Source: Herbaspirillum sp. SJZ106
GTDB taxonomy: Bacteria; Pseudomonadota; Gammaproteobacteria; Burkholderiales; Burkholderiaceae_D
Reading direction: 5' to 3'
DNA length: 64,000 bases
NCBI RefSeq assembly: GCF_006715495.1
Contig: NZ_VFNI01000001.1
Span: 496,001-560,000, forward strand
Shown here: positions 1 through 9,472 of the stretch, piece after piece
Layout: each line of letters opens with the position of its first letter
How positions within the stretch are numbered: the first letter of the stretch is position 1
Notes under the pieces: model-generated
What the model saw: the letters and a program-made list of their open reading frames with translations, nothing else
Told to the model about the DNA's origin: nothing
The model's database searches: none
Program-made: the position numbers and the translations under genes

Positions 1-526
1 CGTGCTCAGCCCGCACGGCGCGCGCCGCATGGGCAAGTTCTACTCGGAGCAGGAGTTCGACCTCTCCCGCCTGGACAACATCCGCGGCGCGATCGCCGAA
101 GCCGGCCGCGCATGCATCCACCCCGACTACCGCAGCGGCAGCGTGATCATGATGCTGTGGGCCGGCCTGGCCGCCTACATGCGCCGCGAACGCTGCGAAT
201 ACCTGATGGGCTGCGCCAGCGTCAGCCTGGCCGATGGCGGGCATAACGCCGCCGCGCTGTACCATGCGTTCGCCGAAAAGAACATGGCGCCGCCCGACTA
301 TCGGGTCACGCCGCACCTGCCGTTCCCGATCGAGGAGCGCGAGACGGGCCACGAGCCGCAAGTGCCGCCGCTGTTGAAGGGCTACCTGCGCAGCGGCGCA
401 TGGGTATGCGGCGAACCGGCATGGGATCCCGATTTCCACTCGGCCGACTTCTTCCTTCTGTTGCCGCTGTCCAAGCTGGACAACCGCTACGCCCGCCACT
501 ACCTGAAGGAAACGAGGACCGCATGA
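1..526 (+). CDS. olsB: OlsB-type L-ornithine N-alpha-acyltransferase (5' truncated)
   Basis: The C-terminal 174 residues of a GNAT-like acyltransferase are visible; the N terminus lies left of the window. Family marks are FYSE.EFDL, GRACIHPDYR, a LMGCASV.LADGG stretch, PPLLKGYLR.GA and GEPAWDPDF..ADFF, the usual signature order of OlsB proteins. OlsB moves a 3-hydroxyacyl chain from acyl carrier protein to the alpha-amino group of ornithine, giving lyso-ornithine lipid at the inner face of the cytoplasmic membrane; OlsA (not in view) would complete the lipid. The stop overlaps the next ATG as ATGA, so this gene and the PlcP-like gene are translationally coupled. This context argues for a role in making phosphorus-free membrane lipid. 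Other acyl-homoserine-lactone-synthase-like GNAT proteins are the main alternative. Confidence 0.85.
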   Translation, partial: VLSPHGARRMGKFYSEQEFDLSRLDNIRGAIAEAGRACIHPDYRSGSVIMMLWAGLAAYMRRERCEYLMGCASVSLADGGHNAAALYHAFAEKNMAPPDYRVTPHLPFPIEERETGHEPQVPPLLKGYLRSGAWVCGEPAWDPDFHSADFFLLLPLSKLDNRYARHYLKETRTA

Positions 527-1392
527 AGCCACGCGAACAGTTCATGGACGATGCCCACGGCCTGTTCGGCGATGCGGCCGATGGCGACGACAAGCGCGAT
601 CCGCTGCGCTTTCGCACCATCTGGATTTCCGACATCCACCTCGGCACCACGGGCTGCCAGGCCGAGCGCCTGCTGGAGTTTTTGCGCGCCACCGAATCCG
701 ACACGCTCTACCTGGTCGGCGACATCATCGACGGCTGGCAGTTGAAGCGCCGCTGGTACTGGGAACAAAGCCACAACAACGTGGTGCAGACGGTGCTCAA
801 GAAAGCCAAGAAGGGCACCAACGTCATCTTCGTGCCGGGCAACCATGATGAGGTGATCCGCCAGTTCATCGACCTCGATTTCGGCGGCATCAAGATCCGC
901 GACGAACTGGTGCACGTCACCGCCGACGGCCGCCGCATGCTGGTGCTGCACGGCGATCGTTTCGACGGCGTTATCGCCTGCGCCAAGTGGCTGGCCTATG
1001 TCGGCGATTCGCTCTACACCATGATCCTCAAGTTCAACCAGTGGTTCAACAGCTGGCGCGCGCGCGCCGGCCTGCCTTACTGGTCGCTCTCGCAATACCT
1101 GAAGTCCAAGGTCAAGAACGCGGTCAACTACATCTCCTCGTTCGAAGACGCGCTGGCCGACGAGGCCAGGAAGAAGGGCCTGGACGGCGTCATCTGCGGG
1201 CATATCCACAAGCCGGAAATCCGCGACATCGGCGGCGTCACCTACTGCAACGACGGCGACTGGGTGGAAAGCCTGTCGGCGCTGGTCGAAGAACCCAGCG
1301 GCGAGCTGCGCCTGGTGTCGTGGCAGGAAATCATGCAGCTCAAGAAAGCCGGAAAATCCAAGGCCGCGGCCAGGGATCTGGTTCTTGCCTGA
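523..1392 (+). CDS. plcP: PlcP-like metallophosphoesterase (phospholipid C-type hydrolase)
   Basis: A 289-residue calcineurin-fold phosphoesterase with the full metal set: SDIHLG (D37, H39), GDIIDG (D67), GNHDE (N107, H108), LHGD (H143) and GHIHKPEI (H227, H229). Such proteins are often auto-named UDP-2,3-diacylglucosamine hydrolase. The head SDIHLGT.GCQAE..L.FL and the tail GHIH..EIRDI.GVTY.N.GDWVES instead resemble the rhizobial and marine PlcP group, which removes phosphocholine or phosphoethanolamine head groups from phospholipids to leave diacylglycerol under phosphate starvation. The ATG at 523 overlaps the olsB stop and is chosen over an in-frame ATG at 400 inside olsB. A glycosyltransferase follows after 25 bases, as expected if the diacylglycerol made here is glycosylated. 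No signal peptide is seen, so it should act at the cytoplasmic membrane face. A lipid A role cannot be excluded from sequence alone. Confidence 0.75.
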   Translation: MKPREQFMDDAHGLFGDAADGDDKRDPLRFRTIWISDIHLGTTGCQAERLLEFLRATESDTLYLVGDIIDGWQLKRRWYWEQSHNNVVQTVLKKAKKGTNVIFVPGNHDEVIRQFIDLDFGGIKIRDELVHVTADGRRMLVLHGDRFDGVIACAKWLAYVGDSLYTMILKFNQWFNSWRARAGLPYWSLSQYLKSKVKNAVNYISSFEDALADEARKKGLDGVICGHIHKPEIRDIGGVTYCNDGDWVESLSALVEEPSGELRLVSWQEIMQLKKAGKSKAAARDLVLA

Positions 1393-1417
1393 ACAGCACC
1401 TCCAGGATCAACGTTCT

Positions 1418-2479
1418 ATGCGCATTGCCATCATCAGCGACGCCGGCGAGCCGCAGGTCAACGGCGTCGTCAACACCCTGCGCTCCACCGTGCGCTGTCT
1501 GCGCGCGGCGGGGCACGAAGTGCTGATGCTCACGCCACGCGATTTCCGCACATTCGCCTGCCCCACCTATCCGGAGATCCGCCTGGCCTACCAGCCTTAT
1601 GCGCGCATCACCGAGGCGCTCGAACGCTTCCAGCCCGATTGCATCCACATCGCCACCGAAGGCCCGATGGGCCTGGCGGCACGGCGCTATTGCGTGCGCC
1701 GCAAGCTCAACTTCACCACCGCCTACCACACCCGCTTCCCGGAATACCTGGCGGCCCGCAAGCTGCTGCCCAAGGCCATCACCTACCGCCTGCTGCGCTG
1801 GTTCCATGGCCGTTCGCAGGCAGTGATGGCGCCCACGCCGGCGATGAAACTGGCGCTGGAGGAGCAGGGCTTCCGCAATGTCGTGCTATGGGGGCGCGGT
1901 GTCGATACCGAGCACTTCCGGCCGTCGGCGGAGGACCATGCCTGCATCGAGCGTCCGCTGTTCCTGTACGTCGGCCGCGTGGCAGTGGAAAAGAATATCG
2001 AATCCTTCCTCAAGCTGGACCTGCCCGGCACCAAGTGGGTAGTGGGCGACGGCCCGCAGTACGAAGAGCTGTCGCAGCGCTATCCCAAGGTGCGCTTCCT
2101 CGGCGCCAAGGGGCATGACGAACTGCCGGCTTATTACAATTGCGCCGATGCCTTCGTGTTCCCCAGCAAGACCGATACCTTCGGCCTGGTGCTGCTGGAG
2201 GCGATGGCCTGCGGCATTCCGGTGGCGGCCTATCCGGTGGAGGGGCCGATCGACGTGGTCGATAACGGCGTCTCCGGGATATTGAAGAACGACCTGCGGC
2301 AGGCCTGCCTGCAGGCGCTGCGGCTGGACAAGGACGTGGTACGTTCGCACGCCGAACGCCGTTCATGGGAGTCGGCCACGCAGCAGTTCCTGCAGCACCT
2401 GCACCATGTACGCCATGTCCACCTTTCCGAACCGGGCAAGGTAGCCGTCGCCATCGCGCCGGCGCGCGAATCGCGCTGA
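1418..2479 (+). CDS. agt: Agt-like GT4 glycosyltransferase acting on diacylglycerol
   Basis: A 353-residue family-4 (GT-B) glycosyltransferase. The N-terminal Rossmann half opens RIAIISDAGEPQVNGVV, with HIATEGPMG near residue 80. The C-terminal half carries LFLYVGRVAVEKNIE and the nucleotide-sugar EX7E region FPSKTDTFGLVLLEAMACG. This subgroup includes the Agrobacterium/Mesorhizobium Agt enzymes, which transfer sugar or glucuronate to diacylglycerol, and actinobacterial GDP-mannose-dependent mannosyltransferases. ATG 1418 is preferred because it begins the conserved RIAIISD segment and sits outside the plcP stop; an in-frame ATG at 1385 lies inside plcP. Position directly after a PlcP-like gene favours the glycolipid role. 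The donor sugar cannot be told from sequence. It ends the coupled olsB-plcP-agt set. Confidence 0.7.
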   Translation: MRIAIISDAGEPQVNGVVNTLRSTVRCLRAAGHEVLMLTPRDFRTFACPTYPEIRLAYQPYARITEALERFQPDCIHIATEGPMGLAARRYCVRRKLNFTTAYHTRFPEYLAARKLLPKAITYRLLRWFHGRSQAVMAPTPAMKLALEEQGFRNVVLWGRGVDTEHFRPSAEDHACIERPLFLYVGRVAVEKNIESFLKLDLPGTKWVVGDGPQYEELSQRYPKVRFLGAKGHDELPAYYNCADAFVFPSKTDTFGLVLLEAMACGIPVAAYPVEGPIDVVDNGVSGILKNDLRQACLQALRLDKDVVRSHAERRSWESATQQFLQHLHHVRHVHLSEPGKVAVAIAPARESR

Positions 2480-2857
2480 AGCCTTCGGCTGGCCAGATCA
2501 TCGGCCGGTCGGGGCGCGGGATGGCCTCTTGGGATGGCTCGATACGAATCGTCTTGCATTCCGTCTTGCGTGCTGTCTTTCGCGCCCCTTGACGGATGAC
2601 GGCAGCGCGATGTCGCCTTTGTGCAGCATGGCCGGCCGCGGATGCGGCTCTCCTTCTCCATTCCCCTTCCTGGTTTTCCTTCCCCATCAATGTCCGTTAC
2701 AGGCAAGGCTTTGCGCTTGCCGGCCTTGCCATTGGAACGAAATTTGCTAAAACTGAAACGGTTGCCTGGTCATCCACAGCCCCTCCGATGAAAAAAGGGG
2801 GGATGTCCAATCTTCCGCTAAGCGGTCACTTTTCAACATGTTGCTGGGGGGGATGTG
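2480..2857. other. Intergenic region between agt and the first chemoreceptor gene
   Basis: Holds no supportable gene. A run of G (2850s) just before ATG 2858 serves as ribosome binding site. No U-tailed terminator for agt was found, and no sigma-28 match comparable to the one at 7359 was seen, so the promoter of the downstream receptor is unassigned. Confidence 0.5.
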
Positions 2858-5020
2858 ATGAAACGTTTGCTTGCCAACCTGATGCTTTGGCAGAAATTTG
2901 CTTTGCTGGGCGGGATAGCGCTGGTCTTGTTCGGCGTGCCTACCGCGTTGTTTGTCAGCAGTACCGAGCGGGTGATCGCCTTCAAGAAGATGGAGATCGA
3001 AGGCGTCGAACCGATACGCCGCCTGCTGCGCAGCGTACAACTGGTGCAGCAGCACCGCGGTATGTCGGCCGTGCTGCTCAGCGGCGATGCCGCCATGGCG
3101 CCGGCCCGCGAAAGCAAGGCGAAGGAGGTCGACCAGGCATTGCAAGCGCTGGCAGACGGCTTGCATCAGGTGATGCGGGACGATGGCCGGGCCGAAAATG
3201 CCTTCAAGGCGCAACAGGCCGCCTGGGCCAGGATACGCGATGCCGTGGCGGGGAACAGCATCGCGGCCCCCGACAGTTTCGCCGGCCATAGTGCGATCGT
3301 CGCCGGCCTGTTCGAGCTCAACGAGCGGATGCTGGATTATTTCAAATACAGCACCGACCCCGATTTCGACAGTACCCAACTGATCAACGCAGCCTTCATC
3401 GCCATGCCCGCCCTGACAGAGGATCTTGGCCGGGCCCGCGCGCGCGGCGCCGGCTTGCTGATCAGGAAAGACATCAAGCGCGAAGACCGCCTGGAACTGG
3501 TTGCAATGCTGGAACGCGCGCAGGACCGCCTGAACTCCGCGCAGAAGTCCTTCGCCAAGGCGGTGGAAGCCAATCCTGCGTTGCAAGGAAAACTGGGCGC
3601 GACTTTCGACGTCGCCAACCGTGGCGGCAACAGCGTCATCAAGCTGGCCCGCGAGCAGGTGCTGCTGCCGCAGGAAGTGACTTATGCCGCGGATGCCTAC
3701 TTCAAGGCGTTCACCGCTGCGATCGACGACCAGTTCAAGGCGATCGGGCAGGTGACCGAAGTGCTCGCCGCCCAGCTCGGCGAGCAGAACAAGGTTTTGC
3801 GCAGCCGCCAGATGATGATACTGGGTTCGATCCTGCTGCTGGCGCTGGCGGCGACCTGGATCGGCATGCTCATCACGCGTTCGGTCACCGCGCCCATCCA
3901 GGAATCGGTGAACATGGCCAGGCGCGTGGCGGCTTGCGACCTCACCGCGCGCAGCGGCGCGCGAGGGCGCGATGAGTCGGCGCAGTTGCTGGGTTCGCTC
4001 AACGAGATGACCGGCAGCCTGGGCGGTATCGTCGGCAATGTGCGCTCCAGCATCGACGTCATCCAGATTGCCTCGCGCGAGATCGCCACCGGCAACGCCG
4101 ACCTCTCGCGCCGCACCGAATCGCAGGCTTCCAGCCTGGAAGAGACCGCCAGCGCCATGGAGCAGTTGACCTCTACCGTGCAGCAGAATGCCGAGAACGC
4201 GCGCGAGGCCAACCAGTTGGCCAGTTCCGCCTCGCAACTGGCGGTGCGCGGCGGCGACGTGGTCGGTAGCGTGGTGCAGACCATGGGGGCCATCAAGGAC
4301 AGTTCCAGCCGCATCGTCGACATCATCAGCGTGATCGACGGCATCGCCTTCCAGACCAATATCCTGGCCTTGAACGCGGCGGTGGAGGCGGCCCGCGCCG
4401 GCGAGCAGGGCCGCGGTTTCGCGGTGGTCGCGTCCGAAGTGCGTTCGCTGGCCCAGCGCAGCGCCACGGCGGCCAAGGAAATCAAGGAGCTGATCGGCGA
4501 TTCGGTGCAAAAGGTGGACACCGGCGGCAAGCTGGTCGATGAGGCCGGCGCCACCATGGGGGAGATCGTGAACTCGGTGCGCCAGGTGGAGCGCATCATG
4601 AGCGAAATCACCTCGGCCAGCCAGGAGCAGAGCAGCGGCATCGCCCAGGTCAACGATGCGATCGTGCAGATGGAATCCATCACCCAGCAGAACGCCGCGC
4701 TGGTAGAAGAAGCCGCCGCCGCGTCGGAAAGCCTGCAGAAGCAGGCCGAGCTGTTATGGGATACGGTCAGCGTGTTCAAGATGGTCGACACTGAAGCGGC
4801 AACCATGGCGGCTCCGCCAGCCCGGCAGCGCAAGGAGGTTCCTCCGGCAGCGGTGGTTGCGCCGCATAAGCCGGCATTGAAAGCGGTTCCGCGGATTGCG
4901 CCGCCGGCCAAACCGGCTACGCAACCCGTTGCCAAGGCGACGCCGCAACATACGGACGCGCCAGAAATGACCAGGATGGCCAAGGCGAATGGCGGCGCCA
5001 ATGATTGGGAGGAGTTCTGA
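2858..5020 (+). CDS. Methyl-accepting chemotaxis protein with large NIT-like sensor domain
   Basis: A 720-residue transmembrane chemoreceptor. TM1 is about residues 14-34, a helical periplasmic domain of roughly 285 residues follows, TM2 is about 319-339, then HAMP and a cytoplasmic signalling hairpin whose tip ([22 protein letters not shown]) lies near 500-525. The sensor begins with LVQQHRGMSAVLL, resembling the RG..S motif of nitrate/nitrite-sensing NIT domains, so a NIT-like fold is plausible though the ligand is unknown. The protein ends in DWEEF, a variant of the NWETF pentapeptide that tethers CheR/CheB. A GTG codon immediately precedes the ATG used here; ATG is preferred because of the G-rich Shine-Dalgarno run. 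It is the first of three consecutive receptor genes. A Pro/Ala/Lys-rich linker of about 80 residues separates the signalling domain from the pentapeptide. Confidence 0.9.
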   Translation: MKRLLANLMLWQKFALLGGIALVLFGVPTALFVSSTERVIAFKKMEIEGVEPIRRLLRSVQLVQQHRGMSAVLLSGDAAMAPARESKAKEVDQALQALADGLHQVMRDDGRAENAFKAQQAAWARIRDAVAGNSIAAPDSFAGHSAIVAGLFELNERMLDYFKYSTDPDFDSTQLINAAFIAMPALTEDLGRARARGAGLLIRKDIKREDRLELVAMLERAQDRLNSAQKSFAKAVEANPALQGKLGATFDVANRGGNSVIKLAREQVLLPQEVTYAADAYFKAFTAAIDDQFKAIGQVTEVLAAQLGEQNKVLRSRQMMILGSILLLALAATWIGMLITRSVTAPIQESVNMARRVAACDLTARSGARGRDESAQLLGSLNEMTGSLGGIVGNVRSSIDVIQIASREIATGNADLSRRTESQASSLEETASAMEQLTSTVQQNAENAREANQLASSASQLAVRGGDVVGSVVQTMGAIKDSSSRIVDIISVIDGIAFQTNILALNAAVEAARAGEQGRGFAVVASEVRSLAQRSATAAKEIKELIGDSVQKVDTGGKLVDEAGATMGEIVNSVRQVERIMSEITSASQEQSSGIAQVNDAIVQMESITQQNAALVEEAAAASESLQKQAELLWDTVSVFKMVDTEAATMAAPPARQRKEVPPAAVVAPHKPALKAVPRIAPPAKPATQPVAKATPQHTDAPEMTRMAKANGGANDWEEF

Positions 5021-5487
5021 TGCACTGGCGAGAAGGCATTGCAGAAGCGGCAATGCGTTGTATGGAGACATGAGGCGCATGCCCTTATTCGGGGCGCGTG
5101 CCCCGAATTGAACAAACTATGCAAAAGCCACATAAACGCATGCAGACAAAGCATTTGCTGGCCGCTGATGCGTCTTCTAAGATGCGGCACGTCGGTTCGT
5201 CACAAAAATATGCCGCTTGCCAGTTGCAACGGCGCACATTGCCAGCCTGAGCTGGGTTCCGGCCAAATCATTCAGAAAAAACAAGATGTTCGCTGTGCGG
5301 CGCGCCGGTTTCGGCGCGCCGCCTGTTGTCGTATGCCTTGGTGCGTGTCGCCTGCGGGATGGTGGGGCGGCAGGCATGAATCATGCAGGTCGGCATGCAT
5401 GGGGGAAGAAAAGAGGGAACGCCGGTGCGCCGTCACGGGAGCGGCGCCTGCACTACAGTGGTTGTTCTAACAGGGAAGAACACATTC
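5021..5487. other. Intergenic region with two perfect hairpins
   Basis: No gene is supported here. A 9-bp perfect stem with GCGT loop lies at 5087-5108 soon after the first receptor gene, and an 11-bp perfect stem (arm GCGGCGCGCCG, 4-base loop) lies at 5297-5322. Neither is followed by a T run, so they are not called intrinsic terminators. The first could still end transcription of the upstream receptor. Confidence 0.5.
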
Positions 5488-7212
5488 ATGATCCAAAATC
5501 TCAAGATCGGCACACGCCTTGCATTCGGCTTTTGCCTCATCCTGCTGTGCGCGACCGCGATCCTGCTGATCGGTTTGTGGCGCATGGCCGAACTGGAAAC
5601 CAGCAGCGAATACGTGATCGACAAGAAGGTGGCCGGCATGACCACCGCGATGAACATGCGCGAGGCCGGCAGCCAGCTGGCGCTGGCGCTGCGCAAGGTG
5701 GTCACGCCCACCGACGCCGCCGAAGGCACGGCCGAGAATGAACACCTGACCAAGATCCTGCAAGCGTATGCCGGCTTCGAAGGCCAACTGACCTCGCTGT
5801 CGAGCAGCGGGCGCGGCAAGGAGTTGCTGGATGCGGCGGTGGCCGAGCGCAAGAAGCTGTTCCCCATCGTCGAAACCATCCGCGGGCAGGTCGGCAGCGG
5901 CAATTATTTCGATGCGGCGCAATTGCTGAAGAGCGACTTCTTGCCTGCCCATGAAAAATGGATGTCCGGCGTGGCTGCGCTGGCGGTCTACCAGCAAGAC
6001 GACATGAATGCCGCCCATGCCGAGGCCAAGGAAAGCTACCGCAAGGCGCAGATCGGCATGCTGGTGATCGGCGTGCTGACGCTGGGGCTGGGATTCTTCT
6101 TTACCTTCGTGATCACCCGTTCCATCGTCAATCCGTTAAAGCGCGCCGGCAATATCGCCGAAACCATTTCCAGCGGCGACCTGACGCAAGACTTCCGTGA
6201 CCGGGGCCGCGATGAGGCGGCGACGCTGGTCAACGCATTGGGGGCGATGCAGTCCAACCTGGCGGCCACCCTGAACGAAGTGAAGGAAAGCGCGGCCATC
6301 ATTGCCGTGGCCTCGCATGAGATCGCGCGCGGCAACGTCGACTTGTCCAACCGCACCGAGTCGCAGGCTTCCAGCCTGGAAGAAACCGCAAGCTCGATGG
6401 AGCAACTGACCTCGACCGTGCAACAGAATGCCGAGAATGCGCGCCAGGCCAATCAATTGGTGGTGTCGGCCTCGGATTTCGCCACTAAGGGCGGCAGGGT
6501 GGTCGGCGACGTGGTGGAGACCATGGGCTCGATCAAGGAAAGCTCGCGCAAGATCGTCGACATCATCGGCGTGATCGACAGCATCGCGTTCCAGACCAAC
6601 ATCCTGGCCTTGAATGCGGCGGTGGAAGCAGCCCGTGCCGGCGAGCAGGGGCGCGGCTTCGCGGTGGTGGCTTCGGAAGTGCGTTCGCTGGCCCAGCGTT
6701 CGGCGACCGCGGCCAAGGAAATCAAGGGCTTGATCAGCGATTCGGTGGATAAGGTCGATGCCGGCGGCAAGCTGGTCGATGAAGCCGGCGCGACGATGAG
6801 CGAGATCGTAAACTCGGTCAAGCACGTGGCCGACATCATGGGCGAAATCACCGCCGCCAGCCAGGAGCAGAGCGCCGGCATCGCCGAGGTCAATCACGCG
6901 ATCGCGCAGATCGACGAGATCACCCAGCAGAACGCCGCCCTGGTGGAACAGGCCGCGGCGGCGGCCGAAAGCCTGCAGGAGCAGTCCGATGTGCTGGCCC
7001 AGGTGGTTGCCATCTTCAAGCTGAAGATGGGGGAGCCAGCAATCCCTGGCGCCAGTGCGCCGTTGGCCGCCATGCCGATGCGTCCGGTCAATCCGCCTGC
7101 CGCCATCGATGTGGTCGCCAAGCCAGCCAAGCCGGTTGCCGGCTTGCCGCCGGCCGCGCCGGCCCGCAAACCGGGGCAGGCGGTGCGCGACGACGAGTTC
7201 GAAGAGTTCTGA
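5488..7212 (+). CDS. Methyl-accepting chemotaxis protein, four-helix-bundle sensor
   Basis: A 574-residue receptor. TM1 is about 10-32, a compact periplasmic helical domain of about 155 residues follows (four-helix-bundle type by length and helical pattern), TM2 is about 190-211, then HAMP and a signalling domain with the invariant tip near 370-395. The tail DDEFEEF retains the xxExF logic of the CheR/CheB tethering pentapeptide. ATG 5488 is chosen over the longer reading from 5383 because it begins the [11 protein letters not shown] membrane-anchor motif and has GGGAAG upstream. The signalling domain is almost identical to that of the receptor at 2858, suggesting local duplication with divergence confined to the sensor. 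A strong intrinsic terminator follows at 7297. The ligand is unknown. Confidence 0.9.
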   Translation: MIQNLKIGTRLAFGFCLILLCATAILLIGLWRMAELETSSEYVIDKKVAGMTTAMNMREAGSQLALALRKVVTPTDAAEGTAENEHLTKILQAYAGFEGQLTSLSSSGRGKELLDAAVAERKKLFPIVETIRGQVGSGNYFDAAQLLKSDFLPAHEKWMSGVAALAVYQQDDMNAAHAEAKESYRKAQIGMLVIGVLTLGLGFFFTFVITRSIVNPLKRAGNIAETISSGDLTQDFRDRGRDEAATLVNALGAMQSNLAATLNEVKESAAIIAVASHEIARGNVDLSNRTESQASSLEETASSMEQLTSTVQQNAENARQANQLVVSASDFATKGGRVVGDVVETMGSIKESSRKIVDIIGVIDSIAFQTNILALNAAVEAARAGEQGRGFAVVASEVRSLAQRSATAAKEIKGLISDSVDKVDAGGKLVDEAGATMSEIVNSVKHVADIMGEITAASQEQSAGIAEVNHAIAQIDEITQQNAALVEQAAAAAESLQEQSDVLAQVVAIFKLKMGEPAIPGASAPLAAMPMRPVNPPAAIDVVAKPAKPVAGLPPAAPARKPGQAVRDDEFEEF

Positions 7213-7296
7213 TTCGTTCACATGTCAAAAAGGCAAGCCATGGCGCCCATCGGGCGGCGGCGATGTAAAAAAAGTTAAATCGGAATCAATGGATGT

Positions 7297-7334
7297 AAAA
7301 AGCGCTGCAAGCCTCTGCTTGCGGCGCTTTTTTT
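7297..7334 (+). terminator. Rho-independent terminator after second chemoreceptor
   Basis: Stem AAAAAGCGCTGCAAGC / GCTTGCGGCGCTTTTT with a CTCT loop, followed by further T residues. One mismatch interrupts the stem. It isolates the second receptor gene from the third. Confidence 0.9.
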
Positions 7335-7358
7335 CTGGCCGGGACGATGGACGGGAGC

Positions 7359-7385
7359 TGAAGTTTCCTGAAATGTTGCCGTTAA
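7359..7385 (+). promoter_or_regulatory. Sigma-28 (FliA) promoter for third chemoreceptor
   Basis: TGAAGTTT, 11 bases, then GCCGTTAA. The enterobacterial flagellar consensus is TAAAGTTT-N11-GCCGATAA, so one mismatch occurs in each box with exact spacing. It lies between the upstream terminator and the receptor ATG at 7640, giving a 5' leader of about 250 bases. Confidence 0.7.
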
Positions 7386-7639
7386 GATAGAACAGCCAAT
7401 GGCGCGCTCTTTGCATTGCTGTATCAAGGGGAGCACGTTTAGCCAGAGCCGGTTCGCCTCGAATCCGCAAGCAAGCTTCCGGGAACTGCCGACAGGCGTG
7501 GATTGAATGCGAACAGGCCTGCAAGGTTCAAGCATCATGTCCTGAGAGAGCAGGGGTTGTCCTTCGTGCGTTATATGCGCTCTTTGGGCTGTAGCACGGC
7601 TTGCCGTGTTTTTTCTCATCCACTGGAACACTGTCTCTT

Positions 7640-9388
7640 ATGTCCTTCAAAAATATTTCCATAAAAGCACGGCTCGCCATTGCCATCTTTATCCTGTCGC
7701 TGTTGCTGGTGGCCATCGGCACCTCCGGCTTGCTCGGCATGTCGGCCGCCGTCGGCATCAGCCGCGAACTCACCGAAGAACGCATTCCCAAGACCGTCGC
7801 CGCTGACAATGTGCTGATCTGGATCGGCCGCCAGCGCACCTCGCTGGACCAGGCCGCGCTGACCGATGACCCGGCCTGGGCCGAGCGCATGTTCGGCATG
7901 GATGCCAACAGCCGCAAGGAAGCGCTGAACTGGTGGGCCCAGTACACCGCGCTGCCGCAGACCGAAGAGGGCAAGGTGCTGGTGAAGAAGGTCTCGGAAG
8001 GTATCGAAAAGACCGAGGATGCGCTGGTCAAGTTCGCTGAAGCCATCAAGACCGGCGACCGCAAGGCGATCGGCGACCAGGCGCGCCTGGTCGGCACCAT
8101 CTACACCGCCATGCAGGGCGATGGGCGGGCCTTGGGCAAATATGAAAGCGAACAGGCCGAACATAGCCTGGCCGCCGCCACCCGCCGCTATGAGGCATCG
8201 CGCACCTTCTCCATCGTGGCCATCGCCCTTGGGCTGATCCTGGCGTTGTACAGCTGGCTGTCGCTGCGGCGCGCCATCGCTGAACCGATGCAGCGCGCGC
8301 TCCGGCATTTCGACGCCATCGCCGCCGGCGACCTGACCCAGCAAGTGCGCGTGCATTCGAAGGACGAAATGGGCCAGTTGCTGGAAGGCCTGTCGCGGAT
8401 GCAGGAAAACCTGTCGCGCACCGTGCGCGCGGTGCGCAGCGGCAGCGACGCCATCGCCACCGCCACCCGCGAGATCGCCTCGGGCAACCTCGACCTTTCT
8501 TCCCGTACCGAGCAGCAGGCGGCCTCGCTGGAAGAGACCGCCTCCAGCATGGAAGAGCTGACCAGCACCGTCAAGCACAATGCCGACAATGCCCGCCAGG
8601 CCTCGACGCTGGCGGTCAACGCCTCGACCATTGCGTCCGACGGCAACGCCGTGGTCGGCCGCGTGGTGCAGACCATGGAAGAGATCCGCGAGAGCTCCAC
8701 CAAGATTACCGACATCGTCAGCATCATCGACGGCATCGCGTTCCAGACCAACATCCTGGCGCTGAACGCCGCGGTGGAGGCGGCGCGCGCCGGCGAACAG
8801 GGCCGCGGCTTTGCGGTAGTGGCCACGGAAGTGCGCGCGCTGGCGCAACGTTCTTCCAGCGCCGCCAAGGAAATCAAGGAGCTGATCATGCTGTCGGTGG
8901 ACCGGGTGCAGGCCGGTTCGGAACTGGCCGGCCAGGCCGGCACCACCATGAGCGACGTGATCAATGCGGTGCAGCGCGTGACCGACATCATGGGCGAGAT
9001 TTCGGCCGCCTCCAGCGAACAGAGCGCCGGCATCGGCCAGGTATCGCGCGCGGTATCGCAGATGGATGAAGCCACCCAGCAGAACGCCGCATTGGTGGAG
9101 CAGGCCAGTGCCGCCGCCAAGGCGCTGGAGCAGCAGGCGCAGAGCCTGATGCAGGAAGTGTCGATCTTCCGCATCGACGGCGCCGAATCCTCCCGTTCCT
9201 ATGCGGTGCAAGCGGTGACTGCAGCGCCAGCGCCGGCCAAGGCGCAACCTGCGCAACTTGTGCGTCCTGCCGCAACGCCGCCGGCCAAGCCTGCCCCCAG
9301 GCCGGCGCCGAAGGCGGCGGCGCCTGCCGCCAAGCCGGCACGCAGCGCGCCGGCGTCGGACAACGGCGACGAATGGGAGACCTTTTAA
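7640..9388 (+). CDS. Methyl-accepting chemotaxis protein, C-terminal EWETF tail
   Basis: A 582-residue receptor. TM1 is about 10-30, the periplasmic helical domain about 31-188, TM2 about 190-210, followed by HAMP and the signalling hairpin (tip near 370-395). Its tail DEWETF is the closest in the window to NWETF of Tar/Tsr, so direct CheR/CheB binding is expected. A Pro/Ala/Lys linker of about 60 residues links the signalling domain to the tail. ATG 7640 ([16 protein letters not shown]) is preferred over an in-frame ATG at 7601 because it begins the typical membrane anchor, although no strong Shine-Dalgarno is visible. Transcription probably begins at the sigma-28 promoter at 7359-7385, tying the gene to motility. 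The sensor differs from those of the two preceding receptors. Confidence 0.9.
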   Translation: MSFKNISIKARLAIAIFILSLLLVAIGTSGLLGMSAAVGISRELTEERIPKTVAADNVLIWIGRQRTSLDQAALTDDPAWAERMFGMDANSRKEALNWWAQYTALPQTEEGKVLVKKVSEGIEKTEDALVKFAEAIKTGDRKAIGDQARLVGTIYTAMQGDGRALGKYESEQAEHSLAAATRRYEASRTFSIVAIALGLILALYSWLSLRRAIAEPMQRALRHFDAIAAGDLTQQVRVHSKDEMGQLLEGLSRMQENLSRTVRAVRSGSDAIATATREIASGNLDLSSRTEQQAASLEETASSMEELTSTVKHNADNARQASTLAVNASTIASDGNAVVGRVVQTMEEIRESSTKITDIVSIIDGIAFQTNILALNAAVEAARAGEQGRGFAVVATEVRALAQRSSSAAKEIKELIMLSVDRVQAGSELAGQAGTTMSDVINAVQRVTDIMGEISAASSEQSAGIGQVSRAVSQMDEATQQNAALVEQASAAAKALEQQAQSLMQEVSIFRIDGAESSRSYAVQAVTAAPAPAKAQPAQLVRPAATPPAKPAPRPAPKAAAPAAKPARSAPASDNGDEWETF

Positions 9389-9417
9389 GCGCCGACGGCA
9401 TGATGCCTCTGCATGCG

Positions 9418-9452
9418 AAACGGCCCGGTCGGATGACCGGGCCGTTTTTTTG
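9418..9452. terminator. Terminator between convergent MCP and sixA
   Basis: Perfect stem AACGGCCCGGTC / GACCGGGCCGTT with GGAT loop, flanked by AAA on the left and seven T on the right. It should stop the receptor transcript and may also act on the leftward ppk-sixA transcript. Confidence 0.9.
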
Positions 9453-9472
9453 CGCTTCAGCGGGGCAATCGG

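Noticed and set aside
2795..2821. CCGCTAA as a possible sigma-28 -10 before the first receptor
   Set aside because: No matching TAAAGTTT-like box at 11 bases distance.
5177..5210. Sigma-54-like GGCAC-N-TTCGT arrangement before the second receptor
   Set aside because: The GC element at -12 does not match TTGCW and spacing is inexact; no enhancer-binding regulator is nearby.
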